From assembly GCA_047620505.1 (NCBI GenBank), contig JBLHKS010000011.1, positions 1 through 64,000 of the forward strand: DNA of 64,000 nt, written 5' to 3'. The notes under the pieces were generated by a model. It worked only from the letters and a program-made list of their open reading frames with translations, ran no database searches and was not told the origin of the DNA. This document shows positions 9,453 through 19,285 of this stretch, piece after piece. The position numbers were made by a program, and so were the translations under genes. How positions within the stretch are numbered: the first letter of the stretch is position 1; every line of letters starts with the position of its first letter. The stretch comes from JBLHKS01 sp047620505. Its GTDB lineage: Bacteria > Verrucomicrobiota > Verrucomicrobiia > Verrucomicrobiales > DEV007.

Positions 9453-10961
9453 ATGAAACCGACTTTTTATCTCCTTTTCGCCCTGCTCCTCCTCCCAGCA
9501 GCTGCTGACGCAGCCCGGCTGACCTGGCTCGAGCAGATCCCTCTCGAATCGTATGAAAAAATGCGCGAAACCGAGCGCTATCAGCTCGGGATCGCTGAAA
9601 AATATTACATTAAAGAGGAGTACAAAGTCGCGCTCGATGAGTATGAGAAGTTCCTGACCCTTTACGAATCCAGCACTGGCGCGCCTTACGCTCAGCTGAT
9701 GTGGAGCCACTGCGAGGCAAAATTGAGACGGGTGAACACGGCAATTCGGGAAGGTTTTCAGTCTGTTATCGATTATTGGCCGAATTCGAGAGAGGCCGTG
9801 CTTGCCGCTTACTTGATTGGTCATTCGTATCAGGAAATCGGTGAGGTCGAAAAGGCGAAAGTCGCGTACGGGAAGCTGATGGAGACCTACCCAAAGGACC
9901 ACGTCACGGTTCTCGCAAAAGTGAAGCTCTTGGAGATGGCGACGGTTGCGCAGAAGGAGGAAGATCGCCTGGAGCTGCTTGAGGAGCTGACCTACAACAC
10001 GCCGAGGACCGAAGAATCGATTCCGCACTGTGAGCGAGCTTCGATGGAGTTGGCGACGTTTTATTTTTACGCCGCAGACTGGCCGAATGGGTTGAAGGCG
10101 CTGGAATCCAGCTTCGTGGAAGCGAAATTGGGCGAGGAAATTTACGATCAGATAAATGCGCCGATCAGAACGCTAAATGGCACGGAAGAAGATCAGCCGA
10201 AAGCCAAAGATCTGGCGGACAAGGCGATTGCTTTTATTGAAGCGCAAATCCCGGTCGACATGGCCGAGGATGCTAACAAAGCCCTCGCCCGAGATCGTCT
10301 GAACCGGATGGCCGGGCTTTACCAAGCGATCGCCGACAACAAAGCCGTGATCGCGACTTACGAGCGGACCGGCAAGCTAATCGGGATCGATGACGCTTTG
10401 TTAGGCCAGATCGCAGGCTTCTACAAAGGAATCACCGAGCGCGACAAAGCTCGGGAAACTTATCGCCGATTCGAGAACCAGATCGAAGCCGAACGGAATC
10501 TCGTTTACATGCTTCGCGAGGAAAAAAAGATGGATGAGGCGATCACTGGTTATCGTGGGCTGGTCGAACAGGACCCGGATCGAATAGACGAGTATCTCTG
10601 GGCAATCGCGGAATGCTACGAAGGAAAAAGCGATTGGAAAAATGCGATCCAGACATTTCGACAGTGTGATCGCTACCCGGCTAATTATTTCCGGATGGCG
10701 CAGTGTCATCGACGGATGAAGGAGTGGCCCCAAGCGATCCAACTTTATGGTCAGGCCAAAGCGCACGAGGGCTCTGGGCCGGAGGCGCTCATCCAGATCG
10801 GCCTAACCTATGAAGACGCCGGCCAGAAGGAAAACGCGATCAAAACGCTCCAGCTGACCTGCCGAACGTATCCGAAAACTTCACAGGCGAGCCGAGCTCA
10901 CGCGCATCTTCAAACGAAGTATGACATCACCGTGACTCTCGGTGGGGCGAAGGACGAGTAG
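9453..10961 (+). CDS. Exported tetratricopeptide-repeat protein
   Basis: From ATG 9453 the 502-residue product starts with a signal peptide (MKPTFYLLFALLLLPAAADA) and then consists of TPR-like helix pairs, for example RYQLGIAEKYYIKEEYKVALDEYEKFLTLY near residue 35 and later EALIQIGLTYEDAGQKENAIKTLQLTCRTYP near 460. It probably acts in the periplasm as a protein-interaction scaffold, similar in build to outer-membrane lipoprotein assembly or gliding-type TPR factors, though no specific role can be assigned. It is divergent from the glycosyltransferase. Confidence 0.85.
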   Translation: MKPTFYLLFALLLLPAAADAARLTWLEQIPLESYEKMRETERYQLGIAEKYYIKEEYKVALDEYEKFLTLYESSTGAPYAQLMWSHCEAKLRRVNTAIREGFQSVIDYWPNSREAVLAAYLIGHSYQEIGEVEKAKVAYGKLMETYPKDHVTVLAKVKLLEMATVAQKEEDRLELLEELTYNTPRTEESIPHCERASMELATFYFYAADWPNGLKALESSFVEAKLGEEIYDQINAPIRTLNGTEEDQPKAKDLADKAIAFIEAQIPVDMAEDANKALARDRLNRMAGLYQAIADNKAVIATYERTGKLIGIDDALLGQIAGFYKGITERDKARETYRRFENQIEAERNLVYMLREEKKMDEAITGYRGLVEQDPDRIDEYLWAIAECYEGKSDWKNAIQTFRQCDRYPANYFRMAQCHRRMKEWPQAIQLYGQAKAHEGSGPEALIQIGLTYEDAGQKENAIKTLQLTCRTYPKTSQASRAHAHLQTKYDITVTLGGAKDE

Positions 10962-10970
10962 CAGATTTCG

Positions 10971-11045
10971 TAGTCCCGAGTCTCCGCACTCGGGCGCGGC
11001 CACAGCCGCGATCTTTTGCACGGGCTTCGTGGCGGGTGCGGAGAC
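10971..11045. repeat. Extragenic palindromic element between convergent genes
   Basis: The gap between the TPR and DUF1501 genes is filled by nested inverted repeats: GTCTCCGCAC at 10980-10989 pairs with GTGCGGAGAC at 11036-11045, and inside it CCCGAG/CTCGGG (10975-10994) and GCGGC/GCCGC (10996-11009). The arrangement resembles REP-like elements and could also end transcription from both sides, although there is no long T run. Only one copy is in this window. Confidence 0.55.
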
Positions 11046-11059
11046 CCTTATCTACTAAA

Positions 11060-12454
11060 TCAGGCGATGATGTCGTGGAGCACGTGTCCGTGAACGTCGG
11101 TCAGGCGGACATCGCGGCCAGCATATCGATAGGTCAGGTCTTCGTGATTGAGCCCTGACTGATGCAGAACGGTGGCCCAGAGATCGTAAATCGTCGCCTT
11201 TTTGTCGACGACGTGGTAGCCGAATTCGTCGGTGGCTCCGTAGGCCGTGCCGCCCTTGATTCCGCCACCACACATCCAGACGCTGAAGCCGTAGGGGTTG
11301 TGATCGCGGCCGTTTGAGCCTTGAGAAAACGGCGTCCTGCCAAACTCGCCGGTAAAAATAATCAGCGTTTCGTCAAGCAGGCCGAGCGTCTTCAAATCGT
11401 GGATCAGCGCGCCGATCGGCTGATCAACCTGGTTCGCCATCGCGCCGTGTCCTTTTTCCAGATCGCCATGCTGGTCCCACGGATTCGCCGCGCCGCCCGC
11501 GCCAATTCCTTCGGTCAAACACGACAGCTCGATGAAGCGCACGCCCTGCTGAACGAGTCGCCGCGCGAGCAGCGCCTGACGCGCGTAAGCCGCTTTCTTC
11601 GGATGCGGATCGTCGAGGCCGTACATCTTTTTCGTCGCTTCGCTTTCACGACTGATGTCGCAAATTTCCGGAACGGCGTTCTGCATGTTGAACGCCGTTT
11701 CGTAGTTCTTGATCGCCGCTTCGACCTCGGCGTCCGCGCCAGCAGCTGCTGCGAAGTCGCGATCGATTTGATTCACAAAATCCAGCCGCGAGCGCTGGAT
11801 CTGACCCGCCTGGCTTGGCTGAATGTCAGGCACCGCAGGCGTCTTGTCCGCCTGGATGATCGAGGCCTGATGTTGCGCCGGCAAAAAGCCGCTCGAGAAA
11901 AGCCCGACCCCACCGTGAGGCGGAACCGCGCCTCCGCTCTGGAGAACAACGTAGCTCGGCAAATTTTCGTTCGCCGAACCTAAGCCATGACTGATCCAGG
12001 CCCCCGCGCTCGGATGCCCGAGGAACGGAAACCCAGAGTGGACGAAAAAATTCCCCTGCGCGTGTTCGTTAACCGGCGAAGTCATCGAGCGAATTACCGC
12101 GATGTCGTCAGCGTGTTTCGCGACGTTGGAAAAGATACTGCTGAACTCGAGCCCGCTCTCACCGTAGTGATCAAATTCGAACGGACTAGGCATGACCTGC
12201 CCGTTGTTGTTGAACTGCGTCCGCTCGACTTTCACCGGCATTGGCTTGCCCGCGAGTTCCTTGAGCTTCGGTTTCGGGTCAAACGTATCGACCTGCGACA
12301 CGCCGCCTGACATGTAGCAGAGAATCACGTTTTTCGCCTTCGCTGTTGGAGCCGATGCACCCTGCATCAGCCCTGACAAAGCCATCAGGCCGAAGCCGCT
12401 TGAGGCTTTCGCGAGCGCGGCACGGCGGGAAATTTGAGTTGGGTCAGCGAACAT
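11060..12454 (-). CDS. DUF1501 protein with Tat-like signal
   Basis: From ATG 12454 the protein has 464 residues. It starts [30 protein letters not shown], a twin-arginine-type export signal, followed by the DUF1501 (sulfatase-like fold) body: [40 protein letters not shown], and [25 protein letters not shown]1501 genes in PVC bacteria are almost always paired with a PSD1 gene, as here. Its start overlaps the end of the upstream PSD1 gene by 11 bp, so the two are translated together. The enzymatic activity is not established. Confidence 0.92.
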   Translation of the reverse strand: MFADPTQISRRAALAKASSGFGLMALSGLMQGASAPTAKAKNVILCYMSGGVSQVDTFDPKPKLKELAGKPMPVKVERTQFNNNGQVMPSPFEFDHYGESGLEFSSIFSNVAKHADDIAVIRSMTSPVNEHAQGNFFVHSGFPFLGHPSAGAWISHGLGSANENLPSYVVLQSGGAVPPHGGVGLFSSGFLPAQHQASIIQADKTPAVPDIQPSQAGQIQRSRLDFVNQIDRDFAAAAGADAEVEAAIKNYETAFNMQNAVPEICDISRESEATKKMYGLDDPHPKKAAYARQALLARRLVQQGVRFIELSCLTEGIGAGGAANPWDQHGDLEKGHGAMANQVDQPIGALIHDLKTLGLLDETLIIFTGEFGRTPFSQGSNGRDHNPYGFSVWMCGGGIKGGTAYGATDEFGYHVVDKKATIYDLWATVLHQSGLNHEDLTYRYAGRDVRLTDVHGHVLHDIIA

Positions 12455-15400
12455 AAATGAACTCCTTGAGGTTGAGAATTGAATGAGCGAGATCGTTCCA
12501 GACCTGATCTTCGCCCGCGGGTTTGCCAAGCTTCTCGCGTTCGGCTTTCAAAGCGTCGACTTCAGAATCGATCTCGGAGAGACGCACTTTTTGTTGTTCG
12601 GTCAGGGCCGCCAGAACCTGGCGCTGCGAGACAAAAACGCCGGTCGCGCCGGTCGCGCCAGCCGCAGCTGCGATTTCATCCGGTTCAAGCGCGCGATCGT
12701 AAAGTTTCGCCTCAAAAATCCGCCCGTTCAGCGTTCGACCTCCGCCGGGCCCGGTTCCATGCCGGATTCCAAACGCGACCTGCGTGTTGCTCCCCGCATA
12801 CGTCTGGAGACCGGATTTCCGGATCGGTTTTCCATACGGCTGACCATTCCGGTATCCGCGAATCGTCCCGTCCTTGTCGTAGGCGATCGTGATTCGGACA
12901 GGCGCGTCGGCAGCCTCGGTCTCGTCGGTTGCCTGGAAATCTTCGGTGCGCCGAAATCCGTTGCTGCCCGGCATCCATCGTTTCGCCCGGCGTTCGGAAA
13001 AGACGATCGAATCGAAGGTCACTCCGTCAACGGTTTGAACGGTGATCGCGCCGCCCGCGCGCTGATTCAAATCGTTGAGCTGAACGAGAACCTCCAACGT
13101 CTTGGTTTTCAGCTCCTTGCCGATCGGCGTGGTCACGACCATCCCTTTTCCGTCGACAACCAGCGTCCCATCCTCGATGCGCGCGGTCCCTATCGCTTTT
13201 CCGTGAAGGCTGCCGATCTGGTCCTCAAGACCGTCCTCGAAATCCCAAAATGCGAACGGCGTTGGGCCAGCAGCTGCTGGCTTGTCGTCCTTTTCCGCCG
13301 CCGCTTCGGCTTCCGCGAGCAAGCGCGATCGAATTGGATCGATGATCGAATTCTCTTCACTTCCCAGCTGTCCGATTGCCGCGCCGACCCTCGCCTGTTC
13401 AGTTTGAACCGAGCCGTAGCGCTTTCTCAGGTCCTCAAGCAGATCAAGTGCGCCTTCGTTTTCGGATTCGCTCGGTTGTCTCCCCAACGCAGTCAGCCAC
13501 AGGCGCTCGATCCTCGCGTCGTCGTCGGTTTCCGTTTTCACGCGGGCTGCGAACCGGTTCGCGGCGCTGACTACGAAGTTGTTGTTCATCATCGTCAACG
13601 ATTGCGCTGGCACGTTCGTCACGGGTCGTGAGCCGGTCGCGGAAAACGGCTCGGGCGCGCCGAACGTCGTCAGAAACGGGTCAAGCCGATTGCGAATCAC
13701 CTCGACGTAAACCGAGCGGCGATTCGAGCCACCGTTTGTCGGCGGACCGTAAACATCTGGGCTGAGATTTCCTGACACGGCCAGAATCGAGTCGCGAATC
13801 GCTTCCGCTTCGAGGCGGCGAACGCTGAAATGAGACAGCAGCCGGTTCTCCGGATCTTTCGTTCCGACGAGCTCGCCTGGTTGGCTCGATTGCCGCCAGG
13901 TTTCGCTGGTCACGATGAAACGGATCAGTTCTTTAATCGACCAACCGTCCTCAGCCACGAAGCGCGTCGCGAGGTGATCGAGCAGCTCCGGGTGACTCGG
14001 CGCTTCGCCAAGCCGACCCAAATTATCCGGCGTCGAGACGAGCCCGGTTCCGAAAAGGTGATTCCAGATTCGATTGACGATCACGCGGCGAGTGAACGGG
14101 TTGTCGTCGCGCAGCAGGTCGTCGGCGAGTTCAAGTCGGCCGCTCAGATTCGTTTCGTACGGAGTCGAATCGATCGCGTCGAGAAATCGGCGAGGGACGT
14201 CGGCGAGCGGTTTTTTGTGATCGCCGCGATCGAACAGCGGCTGGTCGTGGGCTTCCCATTCGGCCAGTGTCGGGATGCGCGTTGCGATCGGAATTCCCGC
14301 TTCGAGCCGGCGATACTCTTCGATCAGAGCCTTAGCTGAGCCGAGCTTGTTCGGCAGAATTCCGGCGTCGAGCCAGTGCGCGAGCAACTCCGCTTGTGGG
14401 TCTGTCAGGGTTCCATTTTTCCAAGCCGCAATCGACTCGTTCAGCACTTTCAACTGGAGTTCGTTGAGCGCTTCGATCGAATCTGGCGATTCAGCAGCTG
14501 CCGCTTCGAGAATCGGGTCGAGATGTGGCTTCCGATTTTCGACCGGCGTCGTCTCGCCGCTTTTGATCAAGACCGCCTCGCGAATTCCAAACCACGACCC
14601 TCGACCGTCGCCCTTCGTCAGCAGCGGCGCGTCTTTGCCGGTCGTCAGCTCGATGTGGATCGAATCGCCGTCCCAGTAATTCAGGTTAAACTTTTGCCAA
14701 CGCCAGCCGCGATTTTTTTCGTCGATTTTCAGAGTTGTGACGGGAAAAACGGTTCCGTTCCTTGGGTAGTTCTGAACGACGTAACGGACGGCCGAATCGC
14801 CGTTGCCGAGCACGCGAACCCAGAGATCGCTTTCGCCCTCAGCCTCGAAATCTGGCGAAGCGAATCGCATGCCGTGCTTCGCGGACAGCGGATGCGAAAA
14901 CACACCGGCTGGATAAATCCCGATCAACGCCTGATCGCCTTCGGTCGCGATCGCGAACTCGCCCGCTTTGGAGGGTTCGTCAGGGCCGCCGAACCACTCG
15001 GCTGCGTCTTCGGGATCGGCGAGATCCCAGTGCTGCGCGAACTTCTGCGGTTCCTGCGCTTCGCGGTCTTTCCAGGCTCGGAAATGACCGGGAATCTCCT
15101 TCAACTTGATGAGCTGCTCGCCAATTTCCGGTGCCGCGGCGAGCCAGTCTTTCGCGATCGCTTCACGGATTTTCGGCTTGAGCGCGGCGAGCTCAGCCCG
15201 ATTTTTGTCGAGCGCTTCCGGCAAATCGATCGGCGATCGGCCGGGCCGAGTGGAGCCGAAAATTCCGAACAACGCGTAGTAGTCGGCCTGGCTGATCGCA
15301 TCGAATTTGTGATCGTGACAGCGGGCGCAGCTCACGGTCAGGCCGAGGAACGCCTTCGAGAAAACGTTGATCTGATCATCGACGAATCGGACTTTTTCGT

Positions 15401-16370
15401 CGAGCGCGTCGGTCGGCGCGAAGCCGTGAAAAACCATCCGCCAGTGAGCCGTCGCGATGAGCGATTCGTTGATTCCAAGCTCTTCGTTGATCCTCGGATT
15501 CTCTAACAGATCGCCAGCGACGTGCTCGCGAACCAGCTGGTCGAACGGCACGTCCGCGTTGAGCGAGCGAATGAGGTAGTCTCGATAAAGCCAAGCGTTT
15601 TCGATCCGCGGATCGCCTTCAGAACCGTGCGATTCGGCGTAACGAATCCAGTCCATCCAGTGTCGAGCCCAGCGTTCGCCAAATTGCTCGCTGGCCAGCA
15701 GCTGCTCGACGAGCGCCTCGACGTTCGCGCCGGAATTCAGGAATTCGTCGATCTGCTCCGGCGTTGGCGGCAGGCCGATCAGCGCGAAATAAATCCGGCG
15801 AGCGAGCGTTCGCGACTCAGCGGGTTCGGACGGCTCGAGACCAGCCGCAGCGAGTTTCGCGCGAATGAAACGATCGACCGGATGACCGGATTCGCCGGGA
15901 ATTTCCGGATTCGCGATCGGCTGAAAACTCCACCATGCCTTTCGGCGCTCAAGCACGGCCGGCCAGGCTGTGTCCACTGCCAACTCGGTTTCGGTCGGCG
16001 GATTGTCGCGTGGATCCGGTGCGCCCATCGCGATCCATTTTTCGAAATCCGCGACGATCGCAGCATCGAGCATCACCCCCGCTTTCGGCATCGTGAGATC
16101 GTTTTCATGCCGAATCGCCTCCATCAAAATGCTCTCCTCCGGCTTGCCCGGCACGACAGCGGGCCCGAGGTCGCCGCCCTTGAGCAAACCGTCTCGATGA
16201 TCGAGGACGAGGCCGGATTTCCGCTTCCCAGTCGAGCTGTGACACTCGTAACAGTCCTGAGCCAGGACCGGACGAATGCGCGATTCAAAAAACTCGATCT
16301 GCTCGGCTGTCGGAGCCGCGAGAAGCAGACTCGGCAGAAAAAGCAGGCCAGATGTTGCGAGAATTTTCAT
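12444..16370 (-). CDS. PSCyt1-DUF1549-DUF1553 protein with LamG-like domain
   Basis: This 1308-residue exported protein has a signal peptide ([20 protein letters not shown]), a PSCyt1 haem-c domain with C40-Y-E-C-H44, DUF1549 (about 160-350, with CARCHDH), a long middle part with a beta-sandwich-like region (about 480-600), DUF1553 (about 740-1010) and a C-terminal LamG/concanavalin-like domain (about 1060-1250, [21 protein letters not shown]). The lectin-like domain suggests binding of a polysaccharide, and the haem suggests electron transfer; both are inference. It follows the IclR gene by 7 bp and overlaps the DUF1501 gene by 11 bp. Confidence 0.92.
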   Translation of the reverse strand: MKILATSGLLFLPSLLLAAPTAEQIEFFESRIRPVLAQDCYECHSSTGKRKSGLVLDHRDGLLKGGDLGPAVVPGKPEESILMEAIRHENDLTMPKAGVMLDAAIVADFEKWIAMGAPDPRDNPPTETELAVDTAWPAVLERRKAWWSFQPIANPEIPGESGHPVDRFIRAKLAAAGLEPSEPAESRTLARRIYFALIGLPPTPEQIDEFLNSGANVEALVEQLLASEQFGERWARHWMDWIRYAESHGSEGDPRIENAWLYRDYLIRSLNADVPFDQLVREHVAGDLLENPRINEELGINESLIATAHWRMVFHGFAPTDALDEKVRFVDDQINVFSKAFLGLTVSCARCHDHKFDAISQADYYALFGIFGSTRPGRSPIDLPEALDKNRAELAALKPKIREAIAKDWLAAAPEIGEQLIKLKEIPGHFRAWKDREAQEPQKFAQHWDLADPEDAAEWFGGPDEPSKAGEFAIATEGDQALIGIYPAGVFSHPLSAKHGMRFASPDFEAEGESDLWVRVLGNGDSAVRYVVQNYPRNGTVFPVTTLKIDEKNRGWRWQKFNLNYWDGDSIHIELTTGKDAPLLTKGDGRGSWFGIREAVLIKSGETTPVENRKPHLDPILEAAAAESPDSIEALNELQLKVLNESIAAWKNGTLTDPQAELLAHWLDAGILPNKLGSAKALIEEYRRLEAGIPIATRIPTLAEWEAHDQPLFDRGDHKKPLADVPRRFLDAIDSTPYETNLSGRLELADDLLRDDNPFTRRVIVNRIWNHLFGTGLVSTPDNLGRLGEAPSHPELLDHLATRFVAEDGWSIKELIRFIVTSETWRQSSQPGELVGTKDPENRLLSHFSVRRLEAEAIRDSILAVSGNLSPDVYGPPTNGGSNRRSVYVEVIRNRLDPFLTTFGAPEPFSATGSRPVTNVPAQSLTMMNNNFVVSAANRFAARVKTETDDDARIERLWLTALGRQPSESENEGALDLLEDLRKRYGSVQTEQARVGAAIGQLGSEENSIIDPIRSRLLAEAEAAAEKDDKPAAAGPTPFAFWDFEDGLEDQIGSLHGKAIGTARIEDGTLVVDGKGMVVTTPIGKELKTKTLEVLVQLNDLNQRAGGAITVQTVDGVTFDSIVFSERRAKRWMPGSNGFRRTEDFQATDETEAADAPVRITIAYDKDGTIRGYRNGQPYGKPIRKSGLQTYAGSNTQVAFGIRHGTGPGGGRTLNGRIFEAKLYDRALEPDEIAAAAGATGATGVFVSQRQVLAALTEQQKVRLSEIDSEVDALKAEREKLGKPAGEDQVWNDLAHSILNLKEFIYVR

Positions 16371-16377
16371 GGGTTTG

Positions 16378-17157
16378 TCAGTTCAAAAGTCGTTCGCGGA
16401 TTTTTGCGGCTGCGGCGATGCATTTCCGCCCGAGCGGCTCAAATTCGTCCTCCCGAAGTCGAAAAATGGGAGCCATCACCGTCACGGCAGCAACCGGGAT
16501 TTCGTATTCGTTTAAAATCGGCGCGGCGACGCAGTGGATCCCTTCGAGACCCTCGGCGCGGTCGATCGCAAAGCCGCGAGCCCGCGCCCCGAGCAGATCT
16601 GCCAGCAGCTGCTCGCGAGTCGCCCGCGTGGTCGGCGTGTAGCGCTTGAGCGGGGCGGCGGCGATCCAGGTTTCCAGCTCCGGCTCCGGCATCCACGCGA
16701 GAATCGCCTTGCCCGGCGCGCAGGAATGCATCGGCACGCGCAGCCCGACTTCGCCCATCACCTTGACCGGGTGCAGGCCGGAAACCTGCTCAAGAACGAC
16801 GACTTTTCGGCCCGAAGGCGCCAGCAGCTGCACAGTCTCGCTGGTCGCCGTTCGGAGTTCGCGCAACGCCTCGTAGCTGCAAACCACGAGGCTTTTCTCG
16901 TTCACACGCGGCCTGGCGAGATCGAAGAGTTTATTGCTCAACGTGAACCGCTTGTCGTTTTCGCGCCGGTGGAGGTAACCGCGAGCGAGCAAGGCGCTGG
17001 TGATTCGATAGACCGAATTTTGCGGAAGTTCCGTCGCTCGAACGAGCTCGGAGAGCGTTAGCCCGCCAATCGCCGAACTCAGAGCCTCAAAAATATCGAG
17101 AGCCCGATCGGTGCTCGGGCTTTGGCTTTGTTCGAGGACTTGAACGGCTGTTTGCAT
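16378..17157 (-). CDS. IclR-family transcriptional regulator
   Basis: The N-terminal winged helix ([30 protein letters not shown]) and the C-terminal effector domain ([34 protein letters not shown]) are those of IclR regulators, which sense small carboxylates or sugars. I place the start at ATG 17157 ([12 protein letters not shown], 259 residues). The longer frame from ATG 17208 would translate a direct DNA repeat into LSKFRSLSKFR, which looks like regulatory DNA. It is the first gene of an operon with the PSD1 and DUF1501 genes and is likely to control them and itself. Confidence 0.9.
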   Translation of the reverse strand: MQTAVQVLEQSQSPSTDRALDIFEALSSAIGGLTLSELVRATELPQNSVYRITSALLARGYLHRRENDKRFTLSNKLFDLARPRVNEKSLVVCSYEALRELRTATSETVQLLAPSGRKVVVLEQVSGLHPVKVMGEVGLRVPMHSCAPGKAILAWMPEPELETWIAAAPLKRYTPTTRATREQLLADLLGARARGFAIDRAEGLEGIHCVAAPILNEYEIPVAAVTVMAPIFRLREDEFEPLGRKCIAAAAKIRERLLN

Positions 17158-17161
17158 TCGG

Positions 17162-17191
17162 AATTTAGATAAAGATCGAAATTTAGATAAA
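17162..17191. promoter_or_regulatory. Direct repeat upstream of the IclR gene, candidate operator
   Basis: AATTTAGATAAA occurs at 17162-17173 and again at 17180-17191, 18 bp apart start to start. The pair lies immediately upstream of the preferred IclR start. It is A/T-rich in an otherwise GC-rich setting. It may be an autoregulatory IclR site or overlap a promoter. Confidence 0.4.
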
Positions 17192-17330
17192 TCAATCACT
17201 GATTCCATAGAAAATTTTCCGAAATACAGATGTTTTTGAAAAAGAATCCTTGAAACCTCGGTTTATTGAAGGTCTTCAGTTGCAAATATTTTAAATTTAT
17301 TGATCATACGTCTTAACTTTGCGAATTCTC

Positions 17331-19283
17331 ATGAATCCTTCCTCTCCCACCGACTCGTCGAGCGCACTCGTTCCGAACGAGGCTGAAGCTCCTGAAACGG
17401 AAGGGGCAAACGAAAGTCCCGCTCCCGCTCCAACCGACGCGGCTGAGCAGCTGCTCCAACTTTTCCGCAGCCGCAGCAAAGACGGCTCCGTCCCGATTGT
17501 CCTCAACGAAGACCGTCCGGCACCGACGCCTTCGATCTCAAATTCGCCGTATCTGCTGATTGAGCCCGTTGTGCTCGATCCGAGTGACCCTTCGCGGGAG
17601 CCGGTTGCCTGCCTCGGCGACACGCTTTGCCAGCTCTATCCTCTGGCTCGATTTGACGAAGAATTATCGCGTCGCGCGCCGCGTTCCTGGGGCCGCGGAA
17701 TTTCGAATTACCTGAATCTCTGCGGAGACGACCGCGAGCGCGTGCTCGTGATCGATCGATTTCAAGACATCCTCACCAGGGCCGGCTCGGAGGAAAAGCG
17801 AGAGCGGTTTTTGACGGCTCTGCGATCGCTCAGCGAGGTTAAATCGCTGAATGTCATTTGTTTCTCGAGCGTTGATGCGCTCTTGGCCACCTGCGCGGCG
17901 ACGGGAACAGCGGTCATCAGGGCGGCCGAAGTTCCCGTCGCCCCAGCAGCGACTGGCCAGGATGCGAAATCAGCGATCGCTGAAGCGCCGGACAGAACTC
18001 CAGATTCGGCGACGACCAAGGCGGAAGTACCGTCAAGGCCAAGCTCCGGAAAGCAGCGAAAATACGGTCTCCTTGCCGTAGCCGCGGCTCTGCCGAGTGT
18101 CGCTCTGGCGCTGGCGGTCTGCGTCATTCTGTTCGTGACCGGCCGACTTGAGATGAGCAACAATTCGCAAGAAAAGGATGCGCCCTGGGTTGAGGCGGCG
18201 CGAGACGGCCAGAATCAGATCGTCGATCTGGTGCTGCTGCAGCCTTCGACGCCGAATCCGGTTCTCACGCCAGACGAAGCGGTTTACGTCGGCCAGGACC
18301 CGGATTTGCGGCCTGAACTCACCGAGCCGCCAAAGAATTTGTTGCCGGTTTCGAGCACGCCGCCTGAACCCAAGCCAGCGGCACCTCCCCTGCCCGAGCC
18401 GACGCCGCAGGTCGAGCCGACGCCGCAGGTCGAGCCGAAAACGAAAATCGAGCCGGTTCCAGCGCCTGTGCCCGATCCGATTGAGAATTCTCCACCTAAG
18501 CCGGAGCCAGCAGCTGCTGTCGATCCGGATCTTCAGCCTGAGCCGGAAGTCGAGCCTGAAACCGTGCAGAAGCTTGAATTCCTCGCCGGGCTTTCGCAGC
18601 CGGTTTCGACCGAAGCGGTCGACAATCTCAGCGCCGCCTGGAGCGAGCCAAGCGCCAATGCCAATTGGCAACAGCAGATCGGAGCCGAATCTTCATCGAT
18701 CGCCGTGGAGATCGGTCGTCGTTATGCCGATTCCCAAGAAAACTACGCCCTTCGCAAAGCAGCCTGGTGGTTCGGAAAAGCCGCCGCAGCTGGCGAAGCC
18801 GAAGGGATCTACGAATCCGGCCGCTGCCTGATGTTCGGCGAAGGTGTTGACCAAGATCCTGAGACCGGATTCAAGGCTCTTTACGAAGCCCACGAAGCTG
18901 GCGACTCGCGCGCGGCTTATCTTTTGGGTGTTTGCGAAAGTTATGGAATTGGAGTGGAAACAGCGAGACCCGAGCATGGCCGTTTTTTTTTGCAAGTGGC
19001 ATCTGAAGCAGGCGTAGCAGAGGCCTGGTATGAGCTGGGGCTGCTTTACGATTCGGGGGTTTTTGGGGAGCCGGAGCCTGCTTGGGCTTGCAAAATGTTT
19101 CGCAACGGAGCTGAAAACGGGCACCGCGAAAGCATGATTCGAGCGGCTGAGTTCTACGAAGAAGGCGAAGTCATCACTCGTGATCTGAAAATCGCGAACC
19201 AGCTACGATCCCAAGCAGACGAAGCCGGCGGGTCTGCAGTTTTCGATCGAGTTCGCGAAATGCTCTTGAATCCGGAAAAGTAG
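17331..19283 (+). CDS. Membrane protein with cytoplasmic N-domain and periplasmic Sel1-like repeats
   Basis: From ATG 17331 (MNPSSPTDSSSALVPN) the 650-residue protein has an N-terminal soluble domain (about 60-190; LLIEPVVLDPSDPSREPVACLGD... ERVLVIDRFQDILTRAGS), one membrane helix (about 245-270; YGLLAVAAALPSVALALAVCVILFV), a Pro/Glu-rich linker with a tandem EPTPQV unit (about 355-420) and C-terminal Sel1-type repeats (about 460-640; YGIGVETARPEHGRFFLQVASEAGVAEAWYELGLLYDSGVFGE). Sel1 repeats mediate protein contacts. The combination suggests a signal or scaffold protein across the inner membrane. It converges with the PSD1 gene, leaving 2 bp. Confidence 0.8.
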   Translation: MNPSSPTDSSSALVPNEAEAPETEGANESPAPAPTDAAEQLLQLFRSRSKDGSVPIVLNEDRPAPTPSISNSPYLLIEPVVLDPSDPSREPVACLGDTLCQLYPLARFDEELSRRAPRSWGRGISNYLNLCGDDRERVLVIDRFQDILTRAGSEEKRERFLTALRSLSEVKSLNVICFSSVDALLATCAATGTAVIRAAEVPVAPAATGQDAKSAIAEAPDRTPDSATTKAEVPSRPSSGKQRKYGLLAVAAALPSVALALAVCVILFVTGRLEMSNNSQEKDAPWVEAARDGQNQIVDLVLLQPSTPNPVLTPDEAVYVGQDPDLRPELTEPPKNLLPVSSTPPEPKPAAPPLPEPTPQVEPTPQVEPKTKIEPVPAPVPDPIENSPPKPEPAAAVDPDLQPEPEVEPETVQKLEFLAGLSQPVSTEAVDNLSAAWSEPSANANWQQQIGAESSSIAVEIGRRYADSQENYALRKAAWWFGKAAAAGEAEGIYESGRCLMFGEGVDQDPETGFKALYEAHEAGDSRAAYLLGVCESYGIGVETARPEHGRFFLQVASEAGVAEAWYELGLLYDSGVFGEPEPAWACKMFRNGAENGHRESMIRAAEFYEEGEVITRDLKIANQLRSQADEAGGSAVFDRVREMLLNPEK

Positions 19284-19285
19284 GC

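Noticed and set aside
12483..13631. Long plus-strand open frame of 382 codons inside the large PSD1 gene
   Set aside because: Its sequence is the antisense of conserved DUF1553 and LamG coding DNA; several such long shadows occur over GC-rich genes (also 14376-15506, 15522-16649, 24047-25564, 55886-57307).
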